A program made the position numbers and the translations under genes. Below are positions 43,856 through 53,409 of a DNA stretch of 64,000 nucleotides, piece by piece. The stretch covers positions 1 through 64,000 of the forward strand of contig CALUSQ010000001.1 of assembly GCA_944323475.1 (NCBI GenBank), given 5' to 3'. Each line of letters starts with the position of its first letter. The first letter of the stretch is position 1. This stretch comes from Candidatus Gastranaerophilales bacterium (GTDB lineage: Bacteria > Cyanobacteriota > Vampirovibrionia > Gastranaerophilales > Gastranaerophilaceae). The notes beneath the pieces were generated by a model that saw nothing but the letters and a program-made list of their open reading frames with translations, was not told the DNA's origin and searched no databases.

Positions 43856-44443
43856 ATGACAAAAAAAATTACATTTTTAAAATTATTTTGGATATTTTTT
43901 AAAATAGGACTTGTTCTTTTTGGCGGAGGATATGCTATTTTGCCATTTTTAAAAGCTGAAATGGTTGATAAAGAAAAAATCTGTACAATGGAAGAAATCA
44001 CAGATTTTTATGCACTAAGCCAATGTCTGCCGGGACTAGTTGCAGGGAATATTTCAATGTTTACAGGCTACAAAGCAAAAGGAGTTTTTGGAGCATTGTC
44101 TGCATTGGCAGGAGTCTGCATGCCTGCATATCTCTCTATTGTAATAATTTTTAGTTTTCTTTCAATTATAACAGGCTACCCTATTATACAAAATATATTT
44201 GAGGTTTTAGATATTGCGGTATGCGTATTAATTTTTCTCACAATTTTAGAACTATGGGTATTTTCTGTTTTTGACAAATTTACAACATTTATTTTTATAC
44301 TTGCATTAATTGCATCAATTTTAAAAATATCACCTTTTATCGTTGTAATATCAGCCGGTATGCTTGGAATAATAAGACACATACTATTCCCTAAAGAAAA
44401 AATTCCATCAAATTCAAATGCCCAAGGAGGCAACAATGCATAA
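43856..44443 (+). CDS. Chromate transporter-family protein, first half
   Basis: A 195-residue membrane protein of the short-chain CHR type. FKIGLVLFGGGYAILPFL and the ALSQCLPGLVAGNISMFTGYKAKG segment are the family's N-terminal signatures, followed by about six helices. Short-chain CHR genes come in tandem pairs whose products work together; the partner follows. They export chromate or import sulfate-like anions, but physiological substrates are often unknown. It lies five bases after lpxB. Confidence 0.88.
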   Translation: MTKKITFLKLFWIFFKIGLVLFGGGYAILPFLKAEMVDKEKICTMEEITDFYALSQCLPGLVAGNISMFTGYKAKGVFGALSALAGVCMPAYLSIVIIFSFLSIITGYPIIQNIFEVLDIAVCVLIFLTILELWVFSVFDKFTTFIFILALIASILKISPFIVVISAGMLGIIRHILFPKEKIPSNSNAQGGNNA

Positions 44444-45002
44444 TATTTTTGTCCTTGCATTTGAATACTTCAAAATAGGAACAGTAGCAATAGGTGGTGG
44501 GTATACAGTTATTCCTTTTCTATATTATCTTGTTGAAAAATACAAATGGTTTAATGTTGCAGAAATAACACAAATGATTGCAATATCAAATCTTACACCA
44601 GGACCTATTGGCATAAACATGGCAACATTTGTAGGCATAAAAGTTGGGGGAAATATAGGTGCAGCACTAACAACAATAGCCTTTTTAATACCATCAATGA
44701 TAATCGTATGCTCATTATCTAAATTTTTAAAAAATAATAAAGAGAATAAATACATAAACAGCATAATGTATGGTCTAAGACCTGCTGCAGTTGCTCTAAT
44801 TGGGGTAGCAGGTTTAAAAATAATGAATACGACTTGTTTTAATCTTCAAGCATTCAAAATTTCTCATAATCTTTGGGATTTTATTTCATTAAAATCACTT
44901 ATACTTCTTGCCGTATTCAGCATAATAGGTTTAAAATTAAAAAAGAATCCTATGATACTTATTGCAATAGCAATATTAGTTGGTCTGGTGGTTAAAATAT
45001 GA
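44436..45002 (+). CDS. Chromate transporter-family protein, second half
   Basis: A 188-residue homolog and partner of the preceding protein, with FKIGTVAIGGGYTVIPFL and ISNLTPGPIGINMATFVGIKVGG. AAGGAGG precedes the ATG at 44436, which overlaps the previous gene by eight bases; an in-frame ATG 18 bases earlier lies too close. Its TGA overlaps the next gene's ATG (ATGA). The tight overlaps imply coupled translation of the pair. Confidence 0.88.
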   Translation: MHNIFVLAFEYFKIGTVAIGGGYTVIPFLYYLVEKYKWFNVAEITQMIAISNLTPGPIGINMATFVGIKVGGNIGAALTTIAFLIPSMIIVCSLSKFLKNNKENKYINSIMYGLRPAAVALIGVAGLKIMNTTCFNLQAFKISHNLWDFISLKSLILLAVFSIIGLKLKKNPMILIAIAILVGLVVKI

Positions 45003-46243
45003 AGAATTTAAAAATTATAGCAATCATTGTAATCGTGACAATTACATTAATTACTACTGTATATAGAATAACATCCCCCAAAAAAGAAATAAAAAACAAA
45101 AAAGAAGAAGTTATTTTCTGGTCCTTGCAAATGGGTACATTCGGGGAGTATATGACTCCTTTAATTCAAGAATTTGAAAAAGAAAACCCTAATATAAAAA
45201 TCAAATGGATAGATGTACCATATTCAGAAGGCGAAAAAAGAACACTAGCCTCTATATTGAGCAATACGCCACCTGATTTAGTCAATTTAACTCCAGATTT
45301 TTCGAGTGTTTTAGCACAAAAGCAGGCTTTAGAATACATAGACTGCAAAAAGTTGTCTAATTATAACCCACAGATTATTGAAATGCTGAAACAAGATGGG
45401 AAATGCTATGCCGTTCCATTCTATGCTACTTCATCCATAACTTTTTATAACAAAGATATTTTAAAAAAAGCCGGCATAAAAAACATACCTCAAACCTATG
45501 ACGAGCTATTTATGATAGCCCCTAAAATTAAGCAACAAACAAATAAATTTGTAACAATGCCGACATTGACAGAAAATGACACATTTTTGAAAATTTTAAA
45601 TAAATACGATGTTAATTCTTCTGACAAGTTAACATCACAACAAAGTTATGAATTATTTAAAAATTATAAATCACTATATACTAAAGACCTTATTCCTAAA
45701 GAATCAATTACACAAAATCACCAAGAAGCACTTGAAAAATATATGTCAGGACAAATAGCTTTCATACAATCCGGTGCAAATTTCTTAAATATAGTAAAAG
45801 AAAATGCTCCTCAAATCTATAAAATTACAGATGTTTCACCTCAATTTACTGGCATTAACGGCAAATTTGATGTTTCTGTAATGAATTTGATTATTCCTGT
45901 TCGTTCAAAGCATAAAGAAGCTGCTTTGAAATTTGCACTTTTTTTAACAAACGAAAAAAATCAAACAAATTTGGCAAAACTTACAACAATACTTCCAACA
46001 AACAAATATTCTCTTAAAGACAAGTATTTTACCGTATACGACAATACTGATACTATTGCCAAAGCTAGATATATCAGTGCAAAACAATTGGATAATCTTC
46101 AAACACCTGTTGAATTCAAAAATAACAAAAAAGAAATCATAAACCTTTTGAATACAACTGTTCAACAAATTATTCTTGATAAAATTACAATAAATAAGGG
46201 CTTAGAAAATACAAAACAAATGTGGCAAAAATTAGAGAATTAA
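44999..46243 (+). CDS. Family 1 extracellular solute-binding protein
   Basis: A 414-residue sugar-type ABC binding protein. A single N-terminal hydrophobic segment (about 5-24) has no lipobox Cys, so it is membrane-anchored or cleaved. VIFWSLQMGTFGEYMTPLIQEFEKENPNIKIKWIDVPY, NTPPDLVNL and YAVPFYATSSITFYNKDILKKAGI are characteristic. It probably delivers a sugar or oligosaccharide to permeases elsewhere; the MalK-like ATPase at 33991 is a candidate partner. ATGA overlap with chrA couples translation. Confidence 0.88.
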   Translation: MKNLKIIAIIVIVTITLITTVYRITSPKKEIKNKKEEVIFWSLQMGTFGEYMTPLIQEFEKENPNIKIKWIDVPYSEGEKRTLASILSNTPPDLVNLTPDFSSVLAQKQALEYIDCKKLSNYNPQIIEMLKQDGKCYAVPFYATSSITFYNKDILKKAGIKNIPQTYDELFMIAPKIKQQTNKFVTMPTLTENDTFLKILNKYDVNSSDKLTSQQSYELFKNYKSLYTKDLIPKESITQNHQEALEKYMSGQIAFIQSGANFLNIVKENAPQIYKITDVSPQFTGINGKFDVSVMNLIIPVRSKHKEAALKFALFLTNEKNQTNLAKLTTILPTNKYSLKDKYFTVYDNTDTIAKARYISAKQLDNLQTPVEFKNNKKEIINLLNTTVQQIILDKITINKGLENTKQMWQKLEN

Positions 46244-46244
46244 A

Positions 46245-46901
46245 ATGATATTTGCAGATATTGAATTAAAAATAAATACAAAAAACGGTAATGAAATATT
46301 ACTACTAAAAAGACAACCCAAAGAATATAAACATACAATACTTATTATCGGTGTTATGCACGGTGATGAACCTGATGGAGAATATCTCATAAACAGATAT
46401 CTCCAAGACAGGAATGATACCCAAAATAGATTGTTATTCATTCCTTGCTTAAATCCTGACGGTAAAAAATTAAAAACAAGAAAAAATGCCAATGGTGTAG
46501 ATTTAAACAGAAATTTTCCGACTAAAAATTGGTTAAAAACAGATTCAAATGACGATTACTTTGGAGGAGAAACCCCAGCAAGTGAAACAGAAACAAGATT
46601 TTTAATTTATGTCTTAGAAAAATACAAACCTGATTTGATAGTTACGCTTCATGAGCCGTACAAAATAGTCAACTTTGATGGACCTGCAAAAACTTTTGCC
46701 CAAAAAATTTCAGACATAACAGGATACAAAGTCGCAGAAAATATTGGTTACCCAACCCCAGGTAGTTTTGGTACTTATTGTGGCATTGAACGAAACATAC
46801 CAACAATAACACTGGAATTGCCGGAAAATGAAAACAAAGAAATTCTCTGGAATACAAACAAAGGATTATTCAACTTTATTTCTTGTGAACAGGTGTTTTA
46901 G
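46245..46901 (+). CDS. M14 zinc carboxypeptidase-like amidase
   Basis: A 218-residue cytoplasmic metallopeptidase of the M14 family, closest in style to MpaA-type murein-peptide amidases. Zinc ligands His39, Glu42 (HGDEPDGE) and His136 (VTLHEP), the NGVDLNRNFP substrate-binding loop with Arg89, and the general base Glu191 (TLELP) are all present. It may trim cell-wall peptides during recycling. The gene starts one base after the binding-protein stop. It overlaps the convergent GH13 gene by 26 bases. Confidence 0.85.
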   Translation: MIFADIELKINTKNGNEILLLKRQPKEYKHTILIIGVMHGDEPDGEYLINRYLQDRNDTQNRLLFIPCLNPDGKKLKTRKNANGVDLNRNFPTKNWLKTDSNDDYFGGETPASETETRFLIYVLEKYKPDLIVTLHEPYKIVNFDGPAKTFAQKISDITGYKVAENIGYPTPGSFGTYCGIERNIPTITLELPENENKEILWNTNKGLFNFISCEQVF

Positions 46902-48510
46902 AAGGTGATTTTTCATTAACATTCTGTTTTGTTTGTATATTTTGAGATTTATCTTGTTTACTAATCAAAAATACAATTGATTCACCAGGTGCCATATTTA
47001 AAATCAAATTTTTCTTTTTAAAAGTAGGCATAGATGTATTTTTTAAAGGAACTATCATATCATCAATATCATAATCTTTTAATGTAATTTTGCCTGCACT
47101 TTGATATACCAAATCCTTATTTATAATTACCAAAATCATTGAATATCTATATTTGATTATATATGCAAAAATATTTGGATTGCCTGTGTTCAAAAAACTT
47201 AAATCACCTCTATTTATAATTTCAGATGACATAAGTTTTAATTTGTTACCCATTTTAAAATCAGCTAACAAATCAGTATTAGGTCCTCCGGGTTTTCTGG
47301 AATAATTGAATATATCAATTTTACCTTTATGAACATAGTAATAATCATCATCAGTATATGTTTTAGATGCTTTTTGATTTGCATATTTATACTGATAAGC
47401 ATCACCTGTTTGGAATCCATCAACATAATATGAATTTAAAGGCAATGTGGATTGCAACCAAATAACCATATTAGAATAAGGCATTCCACCAGTATTTATT
47501 GGTGACTCAACATCATGCGTAGCAAAACTGCCTATAACAGCTTTAGGTTGTTTTTTCATAACAAAATCTTTTCTTATATTGCTAATCAAAGAAAGCTGTT
47601 TTGAAAAATTTTCTACACTATCACAATCTTTGAAATCAAAAAAACTACCATACCAACCGTCAAAACCTGCTTCCAAAAGTTGGTGATATGGAGTAAACGG
47701 AACACCTTTAGCTATTGGTTCATTCCAATTTTCAGAAGCTTCTGCCAAAAACATAAACTCTTTATCATTCCTTTTTGCATATGAAATGAGATTTTGCCAA
47801 AATTTAAAAGGTTTTGATGTTGCAACATCAGCTCTAACACCATCTGCACCAATTTTTTGAACCATATCTATATAGCTTTTATAGAGAAGATAAACATCAT
47901 CATTTAACGAGCCATCCGCATTTTGAACTTTAAAAACTCTTACATCTGTCCAATCTGCAGGAACCAAAGGTTGACCTTGTGAATCAGTCATAAACAAATT
48001 AGGATTTGCCAAAAACATATCATAAGAGCCGCAGCTTGGTAAATCAAAAATAACTCTTATATTTCTTTTATGACATTCTTTAACAAACAATTTTGCTTCA
48101 TCATAAACACTTAAATCATTAGATTTGTCATCTAGTTGAGGATTTAGTTTAGTAAAATCAGAAATAGCATACAAAGAGCCTGCTGTACCAATAGCTTTAA
48201 CCTTTCCAACAGGAGTAACAGGTAAAAGGTGAATAGTATTAATACCTAAATCTCTTAACTCATCCAAACGTTGAATAGCATTAATAAAAGTACCAGGCAT
48301 TTCACCTTTTTCTATTTCAACAATATCATTTTTATTTTTATCATTAGCATTAAAAGTCCTAATATTAACAGCCATGATCACTGCTCTATTATTCAAAAAT
48401 AAAGAGCGCATATCATTTACCCACACCCCGTTTCTTAATACAGCAAAAGCCGGTGAAGAAAACAATAATACAGATAATATGATTGAAAAATTTATAACTA
48501 ACCTCTTCAT
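46876..48510 (-). CDS. Exported GH13 alpha-amylase-type enzyme
   Basis: A 544-residue secreted glycoside hydrolase. A signal peptide (1-23, ending PAFA) precedes a GH13 barrel with candidate nucleophile Asp228 (GVRADVA), acid Glu257 (FLAEASE) and His332-Asp333 (SFATHDVESP). The first conserved motif (usual DxVxNH) is modified to FDLPSCGS. A beta-rich C-domain and a Lys/Gln/Pro-rich tail follow. It likely acts on alpha-glucans outside the inner membrane; the exact bond is uncertain. GAGGAG lies before the ATG at 48510, ruling out a start 21 bases upstream. Confidence 0.88.
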   Translation of the reverse strand: MKRLVINFSIILSVLLFSSPAFAVLRNGVWVNDMRSLFLNNRAVIMAVNIRTFNANDKNKNDIVEIEKGEMPGTFINAIQRLDELRDLGINTIHLLPVTPVGKVKAIGTAGSLYAISDFTKLNPQLDDKSNDLSVYDEAKLFVKECHKRNIRVIFDLPSCGSYDMFLANPNLFMTDSQGQPLVPADWTDVRVFKVQNADGSLNDDVYLLYKSYIDMVQKIGADGVRADVATSKPFKFWQNLISYAKRNDKEFMFLAEASENWNEPIAKGVPFTPYHQLLEAGFDGWYGSFFDFKDCDSVENFSKQLSLISNIRKDFVMKKQPKAVIGSFATHDVESPINTGGMPYSNMVIWLQSTLPLNSYYVDGFQTGDAYQYKYANQKASKTYTDDDYYYVHKGKIDIFNYSRKPGGPNTDLLADFKMGNKLKLMSSEIINRGDLSFLNTGNPNIFAYIIKYRYSMILVIINKDLVYQSAGKITLKDYDIDDMIVPLKNTSMPTFKKKNLILNMAPGESIVFLISKQDKSQNIQTKQNVNEKSPSKTPVHKK

Positions 48511-48641
48511 ATTAGACTCCTCTAACAACATAAATTCTATAAATATTTTAACTTTTACTAAAAATAATGTCCAATTAAGTTTTTTTATAAGAATTTACTC
48601 TAATACAATAATGAATAGATTATACAAAAGTCATCTAGTCA

Positions 48642-48670
48642 TTGCAACTCAATAAAAGATGAGGTATACT
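48642..48670 (+). promoter_or_regulatory. hpf promoter
   Basis: TTGCAA (48642-48647) and TATACT (48665-48670) are exactly 17 bases apart. GGAGG and the ATG at 48701 follow. Confidence 0.65.
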
Positions 48671-48700
48671 TAGAAAGTATCATTTTATTGGAGGCAATAC

Positions 48701-49078
48701 ATGCGCATTCACGTAAACGGCAAAAACATTGAAATCACAGATGCAATCAAAGCATACGCAAAAGAAAAAATCGGCAAAGTAGCTGCCCACTATGACCAGA
48801 TTGAAGCTATTGATGTTATGTTAACAGTAATCAAAAATCCAAGCGTAGCAGAAAACCATACAGCCGAAGTTACATGCAAATTGACTACAGGTTCTGTACA
48901 CGTAGCAGAAAATGCAGAATCAATGTATGCTAGTATTGACCTTGTTTCTGACAAGTTAGCAAGACAAGTAAAAAAATTCAAAGATAAAAATCTTGGTAAA
49001 TCTAAATTAGATTCAATCAGAACTGTAAATCTTGAAGAAAAAATAGAAGAAACTGAAGAAGAAACAGTATCTGAATAA
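48701..49078 (+). CDS. hpf: Ribosome hibernation promoting factor, short form
   Basis: A 125-residue HPF/YfiA-type protein. MRIHVNGKNIEITDAIKAYAKEKIGKV and VAENAESMYASIDLVSDKLARQVKKFKDK are family hallmarks. It binds the decoding site of 30S subunits and silences ribosomes in starvation. It lacks the C-terminal dimerisation domain of long HPF; only a short acidic tail (about 105-125) follows. It is monocistronic between its promoter and a terminator. Confidence 0.93.
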   Translation: MRIHVNGKNIEITDAIKAYAKEKIGKVAAHYDQIEAIDVMLTVIKNPSVAENHTAEVTCKLTTGSVHVAENAESMYASIDLVSDKLARQVKKFKDKNLGKSKLDSIRTVNLEEKIEETEEETVSE

Positions 49079-49092
49079 ATAAAGTTAAAAAT

Positions 49093-49124
49093 AAAAAAGC
49101 CCTGATATAATTCAGGGCTTTTTT
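49093..49124. terminator. Bidirectional terminator between hpf and dnaX
   Basis: AAAAAAGCCCTGA and its complement form a 13-bp stem with a six-base loop. T-runs lie on both strands. The stem touches the dnaX stop codon, so it serves both convergent genes. Confidence 0.9.
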
Positions 49125-51070
49125 TAATCTACATATTTACCATTAAACAATTCCATAACCATTTTTGCATTATCCGACAAATTCTCTTTTATAACAGTAT
49201 TATCTTCTAAATTATTATCAACATGAGGAGTCAATTCATCTTTTAACATTTGAAGATTTTCTTCTTCATAAAGTGGAATTTCTTCTTCCTTTTTTGTCTG
49301 CAATAGAGGTTTTCTTTCAATTTTTTCTAGAGATTGTTTAGATTTTGACAAATCAGGTGTATTTTCATCTGCAAGTCTTATATGAATATTTATATCAGGA
49401 ACATTAAAAAATTCCATTGCAGCTTTTTTTAACGGTGCATTTTTTGTTGGTTCTTTAGCCTGTTTTACAAATATATCTTTCATAAATGCAATTTCTATAC
49501 CATCTTTGTTCAAAGAAACAGGTCTGGACAGATTATAGAAAAACATACGTGACGGCACACTATCAATATTTTGTAAAATACTGTGCCATATTGAAGCAAT
49601 GTCATCATTTGACGTTTCATTTGTTTGTTTATTTTCCAAAAACTCTTTTTCTTCCTTGGATGTATCTTCAATATCTTGAGATTCATTATGAGATATAGTT
49701 GAAACATCATTTTTTTGTTCTACTGTTTGAGTAACAGGCGTAGAATCTATAACTTGTAAAACATCAGTCTCTACTGACTTAACTTCATCCGGACTTTCTT
49801 TTTGCAATGGTTTATTTATACTATTAGACGGCTCTTCTTTTTCTTTTAATTGTGGCATTTTAAACATAGAAGAATGTTTTTGCGTATTTGAAGAAAATTC
49901 ACCTGATGCTATTTGAGATTCTATTTTCACAAGTCGTTTTAAAAGATCTGAATACGAACTATATTTGATATTTGAAGAAAGTTCTATAACACAAAGTTCC
50001 AGCCACAAATATCTGTTTGTTGTCTCTTTTATCTCCTTAGAATAAAAAGCTAATCGTTCTATGATATAAAGAATTTGTTCTGCCTCAATATTTTCAGACT
50101 GTTCTCTTAGTTTAAGTATGTGAGCTTCACTAAGCTGTGTAAGCTCTGCTGCTATTTTTCTATCCGAACAATTTTTCACAACCAGCATATTTCTAAAATA
50201 CAGAATTAGATTAGATATTATTTGGAAAGGTTCATTCCCTTTGTTATAAACACTATCCAAAAGAGTCAATGCATCTTGTGTTTTTGATGCAATAACGCTG
50301 CTACTAAAATCAAATAGAACATCAAAAGAAAGACGGCCTAATATATCATTAACATCATCAGAAGTAATTTCTTTGTCTGCATCTAATACACTAATTTGAT
50401 CTAACAAAGCCAGAGAATCTCTCATTCCGCCTTGAGAGCTTCTTGCTATTGTATATAAAGCATCTTCGGTTATTTTAATTTTTTCTTGTTCACATATATA
50501 TTTTAATCGACCGACAATATCCTCTGTAGTAATACGTCTAAAATCAAAACGCTGACATCTTGAAATTATAGTATCCAAAACCTTATGCGGTTCAGTTGTA
50601 GCAAGAATAAAAATTACATTTTCAGGTGGTTCTTCTAATGTTTTTAACAAAGTATTAAAAGCTTCAGTAGTCAGCATATGAACTTCATCAATAATATAAA
50701 TTTTGAAACGTCCATTTACCGGAACAAACTGAATTTTTTCCAAAATGTTTCTTGCATCTTCGACTTTTCTGTTTGAGGCAGCATCTATTTCAATAACATC
50801 AATTGGAGTAGAATTTGCAATATCTTTACAGCTTGGGCATTTTCCGCAAGGCTCTAAAGTAGGACCTTCTGCGCAATTTAAGCACTTTGCAATAATTCTT
50901 GCAGTAGTAGTTTTTCCTGTTCCTCTTGGACCGCACAAAAGATAAGCATGCGAAATTTTATTCAAATTTATTGCATTTGACAATGCTTTTACAATATTTT
51001 CCTGTCCTATCAAGTCTTTAAAAGATTGCGGACGATATTTTCTGTATAAAGGTAAGTATCTTTCTGCCAA
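49124..51070 (-). CDS. dnaX: DNA polymerase III subunit gamma/tau
   Basis: A 648-residue clamp-loader ATPase. Walker A GPRGTGKT (47-54), the zinc module with Cys66, Cys75, Cys78 and Cys81, DEVHML (Walker B), the SRC motif ISRCQRFDFRR and GGMRDSLALLDQ sensor-2 region are complete. Domain III follows, then a long low-complexity acidic linker (about 390-500) and a tau-type C-terminal domain. I see no clear A-AAA-AAG slippery site in the linker, so a separate gamma form is not indicated. Confidence 0.95.
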   Translation of the reverse strand: MAERYLPLYRKYRPQSFKDLIGQENIVKALSNAINLNKISHAYLLCGPRGTGKTTTARIIAKCLNCAEGPTLEPCGKCPSCKDIANSTPIDVIEIDAASNRKVEDARNILEKIQFVPVNGRFKIYIIDEVHMLTTEAFNTLLKTLEEPPENVIFILATTEPHKVLDTIISRCQRFDFRRITTEDIVGRLKYICEQEKIKITEDALYTIARSSQGGMRDSLALLDQISVLDADKEITSDDVNDILGRLSFDVLFDFSSSVIASKTQDALTLLDSVYNKGNEPFQIISNLILYFRNMLVVKNCSDRKIAAELTQLSEAHILKLREQSENIEAEQILYIIERLAFYSKEIKETTNRYLWLELCVIELSSNIKYSSYSDLLKRLVKIESQIASGEFSSNTQKHSSMFKMPQLKEKEEPSNSINKPLQKESPDEVKSVETDVLQVIDSTPVTQTVEQKNDVSTISHNESQDIEDTSKEEKEFLENKQTNETSNDDIASIWHSILQNIDSVPSRMFFYNLSRPVSLNKDGIEIAFMKDIFVKQAKEPTKNAPLKKAAMEFFNVPDINIHIRLADENTPDLSKSKQSLEKIERKPLLQTKKEEEIPLYEEENLQMLKDELTPHVDNNLEDNTVIKENLSDNAKMVMELFNGKYVD

Positions 51071-51132
51071 AACTTTACTCCAACTAGATTCGTATACTAT
51101 AATTATACGGTAAATGCAAAGAAAAGGACACT

Positions 51133-52050
51133 ATGGATTTATTAATACCTAAAAAACTAAAAAAAGGCGATACTATAGGAATTCTTTCAGTTTCCGGAGT
51201 AATTGAAGATAAAGAAAAACTTGAGAAAGCGAAAATAGAGCTTGAAGAAAAAGGTTATAAAGTTAAAATCTCACAAACATCATATACTCAAAAAGATTAT
51301 CTTTGTGCAGAAGATTCAAAAAGAGCAGAAGAATTAAATAACTTTTTTAAAGATAAATCTATTAATGCAATATTGGCAACAAGAGGCGGATACGGTGCTA
51401 TAAGAATTTTAGATCTTATTGACTATGAAGCTATAAAAGAAAATCCTAAAATTTTTGCAGGATACTCTGATATAACAGCTCTATCAATTATGTTATACAG
51501 AAAAGCAGGTCTTGTTACATATAATGCACCTATGGCATATTCTGATTTTGCATCAGATATTAGTGAATTTACTAAAAACTCGTTTTTTAATACCTTAGAA
51601 AACGGTATAAGTGAAATATCTATAGAAAATAATCCAAAAACATATTATAGCGGAATAGCATCAGGTATACTATGGGGGGGAAATCTTTCTACACTTCAAT
51701 CCTTGTGCGGATTAGATTTTATACCTGATGAGAAATTTATCCTACTCATAGAAGATATCAATGAGCCTGTTTATAAAATAGATAAAATGCTAACCCAGTT
51801 ATTAAATATTCCTAAATTTAAAAACAAACTAGGAGCTATAGTTTTTGGAGATTTTTCTAATATAGACAATGAAAATTATTTTGAAAATCTTATATCAGAA
51901 TTTGCAAACAGATTAAAAATTCCAACTATAAAAGGATTAAAATTTGGACACGAAAAAGACAAATTGACATTTCCTATAGGAATAAATACAACACTGGATA
52001 CAAATTTAAATAAAATAATATTAAATAAATATGAAAAAGCCTGTGATTAA
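51133..52050 (+). CDS. ldcA: LD-carboxypeptidase (muramoyltetrapeptide carboxypeptidase)
   Basis: A 305-residue S66-family serine peptidase that removes the terminal D-Ala from murein tetrapeptides during recycling. Conserved segments are PKKLKKGDTIGILSVSG, ILATRGGYGAIRILDLID, the nucleophile-Ser motif FAGYSDITAL, GGNLSTLQSLCGL and the C-terminal FPIGINTTLDTN with flanking FGHEKDKLT. No signal peptide is present, so it is cytosolic. AAAGGA precedes the ATG. Confidence 0.93.
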   Translation: MDLLIPKKLKKGDTIGILSVSGVIEDKEKLEKAKIELEEKGYKVKISQTSYTQKDYLCAEDSKRAEELNNFFKDKSINAILATRGGYGAIRILDLIDYEAIKENPKIFAGYSDITALSIMLYRKAGLVTYNAPMAYSDFASDISEFTKNSFFNTLENGISEISIENNPKTYYSGIASGILWGGNLSTLQSLCGLDFIPDEKFILLIEDINEPVYKIDKMLTQLLNIPKFKNKLGAIVFGDFSNIDNENYFENLISEFANRLKIPTIKGLKFGHEKDKLTFPIGINTTLDTNLNKIILNKYEKACD

Positions 52051-52063
52051 AATCACAGGCTTT
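52036..52063. terminator. Bidirectional terminator between ldcA and rplA
   Basis: AAAGCCTGTGAT and its complement form a 12-bp stem with a four-base loop that includes the ldcA stop codon. It lies between convergent ldcA and rplA. Confidence 0.8.
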
Positions 52064-52082
52064 ATATTAGAATTAATTTCTA

Positions 52083-52805
52083 TTAAACATGCTCTTTAAC
52101 TTCAGCAGCTAAGTTTTTAGTATCTAATTTGATACCAGGACCCATTGTTGTAGTCAAATAAGCTGATTTAACGTATACACCTTTAGCAACAGATGGTTTT
52201 GCTCTCAAAACAGCATCTGCAAGTGTAACATAGTTTTTCATCAAGTCATCGAAAGAAAATTTAATTTTACCAATCGGACAATGAATCATACCTTGCTTAT
52301 CAGCACGGAACTCTACTTTACCAGCTTTAGCATCTTTAACTGCTTTTGCTACATCAAGTGTAACTGTACCAGTTTTTGGGTTTGGCATTAAGCCCTTTGG
52401 ACCAAGGACTTTACCGAGTTTACCAAGCATACCCATACAATCAGGTGTAGCAATCAATGTATCAAATTCAAACCAACCGCCTGCGATTTTGTCAATAATT
52501 TCTTCAGCACCAGCTTCTTCAGCACCTGCAGCTTTAGCTTCATCTGCTTTAACACCTTTTGCTATAACGCAAACTCTAACATCTTTACCAAGACCTGCAG
52601 GAAGAACAACAGTAGAACGTATCTGTTGGTCTGCTCTTTTTACATCAATACCCAAGCGCATGTGGCATTCAACAGTTTCGTCAAATTTAACAGTTGCTTC
52701 AGATATTTCTTTTAATTTTTTAAGTGCATCGGCCGCTGATGATGGTTGAACAAAACCTTCAAGCATTTCAGCCTGTTTTTGTTGTCTTTTTGTTAATTTA
52801 CTCAT
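52083..52805 (-). CDS. rplA: Ribosomal protein L1
   Basis: A 240-residue L1 of normal length, forming the mobile L1 stalk near the ribosomal E site. [30 protein letters not shown], the [12 protein letters not shown] signature, and the C-terminal [16 protein letters not shown] are diagnostic. In many bacteria L1 also represses its own operon by binding mRNA. ATG at 52805 is preferred to 52811, which leaves almost no space after GGA (52813-52815). A long stem-loop lies just upstream. Confidence 0.97.
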   Translation of the reverse strand: MSKLTKRQQKQAEMLEGFVQPSSAADALKKLKEISEATVKFDETVECHMRLGIDVKRADQQIRSTVVLPAGLGKDVRVCVIAKGVKADEAKAAGAEEAGAEEIIDKIAGGWFEFDTLIATPDCMGMLGKLGKVLGPKGLMPNPKTGTVTLDVAKAVKDAKAGKVEFRADKQGMIHCPIGKIKFSFDDLMKNYVTLADAVLRAKPSVAKGVYVKSAYLTTTMGPGIKLDTKNLAAEVKEHV

Positions 52806-52820
52806 TTTCATTTCCTTTCT

Positions 52821-52887
52821 GTGGTGATATCGGGTTCTAATCCGTTACGGACCAAAAAGGTGTGTCCCTTACGGCATCCCCTTCCAC
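52821..52887 (-). promoter_or_regulatory. Long structured element between rplK and rplA
   Basis: The intergenic RNA can fold into one long hairpin. Nested stems are GTGG/CCAC (ends), GGG/CCC, CCGT/ACGG (52842-52845 with 52871-52874) and GGACC/GGT-GTCC at the tip around a run of As. The element ends close to the rplA ribosome-binding site. The outer GTGG/CCAC and adjoining AGGG are shared with the element before rplK, suggesting a common ligand such as L1 or a processing signal. Confidence 0.5.
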
Positions 52888-52893
52888 TTTTTG

Positions 52894-53319
52894 TTATTCT
52901 TCTACTGTAACACCCATTGCTCTTGCAGAACCTTTAAGCATCTTAACAGCTGCTTCCATGGTAGTTGCATTTAAGTCATTCATTTTTGTTTTTGCAATTT
53001 CTTCAAGTTGTGCAACAGTAATTTTTCCAACTTTTGTTTTGTTAGGAGCAGCAGAACCTTTAGGAAGGTTGATTGCTTTCTTAATCAAAACTGCAGCCGG
53101 AGGACTTTTGATGATAAAAGAAAAACTTCTATCTTCATATACATCAATAATTACAGGAATAATATAACCTGCTTGTGATTCTGTTTTCGCATTGAATTGC
53201 TTACAGAAATCCATGATGTTAACACCATGTTGACCCAAAGCAGGACCAACCGGTGGTGATGGATTTGCTTTACCTGCTTCAATTTGAAGCTTGATTTTTC
53301 CTACAATTTTCTTTGCCAT
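52894..53319 (-). CDS. rplK: Ribosomal protein L11
   Basis: A 141-residue L11 of the GTPase-associated centre. The N-terminal [35 protein letters not shown] and the C-terminal GSARAMGV are diagnostic, and the proline-rich thiostrepton-binding region is intact. It sits 90 bases after nusG and precedes rplA. AAAGGAG lies five bases before the ATG. Confidence 0.98.
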   Translation of the reverse strand: MAKKIVGKIKLQIEAGKANPSPPVGPALGQHGVNIMDFCKQFNAKTESQAGYIIPVIIDVYEDRSFSFIIKSPPAAVLIKKAINLPKGSAAPNKTKVGKITVAQLEEIAKTKMNDLNATTMEAAVKMLKGSARAMGVTVEE

Positions 53320-53333
53320 TTTGTTCTCCTTTC

Positions 53334-53363
53334 GTGGTCTGGCGGGAAAAAATTCCCTTCCAC
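53334..53363 (-). promoter_or_regulatory. Stem-loop before rplK
   Basis: GTGG (53334-53337) pairs with CCAC (53360-53363), and GGGAA with TTCCC encloses an A4 loop. On the minus strand it starts AGTGGAAGGG, the same ten bases that open the element before rplA. It lies between nusG and rplK, just upstream of the ribosome-binding site. Confidence 0.5.
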
Positions 53364-53409
53364 TATCTATTGTTTTTCATTTTTCGGCTATTAAATCAAA
53401 TTTGGTTTT

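Noticed and set aside
49124-51070. Programmed frameshift in dnaX
   Set aside because: No clear A-AAA-AAG slippery heptamer followed by a stem was seen near the end of domain III.
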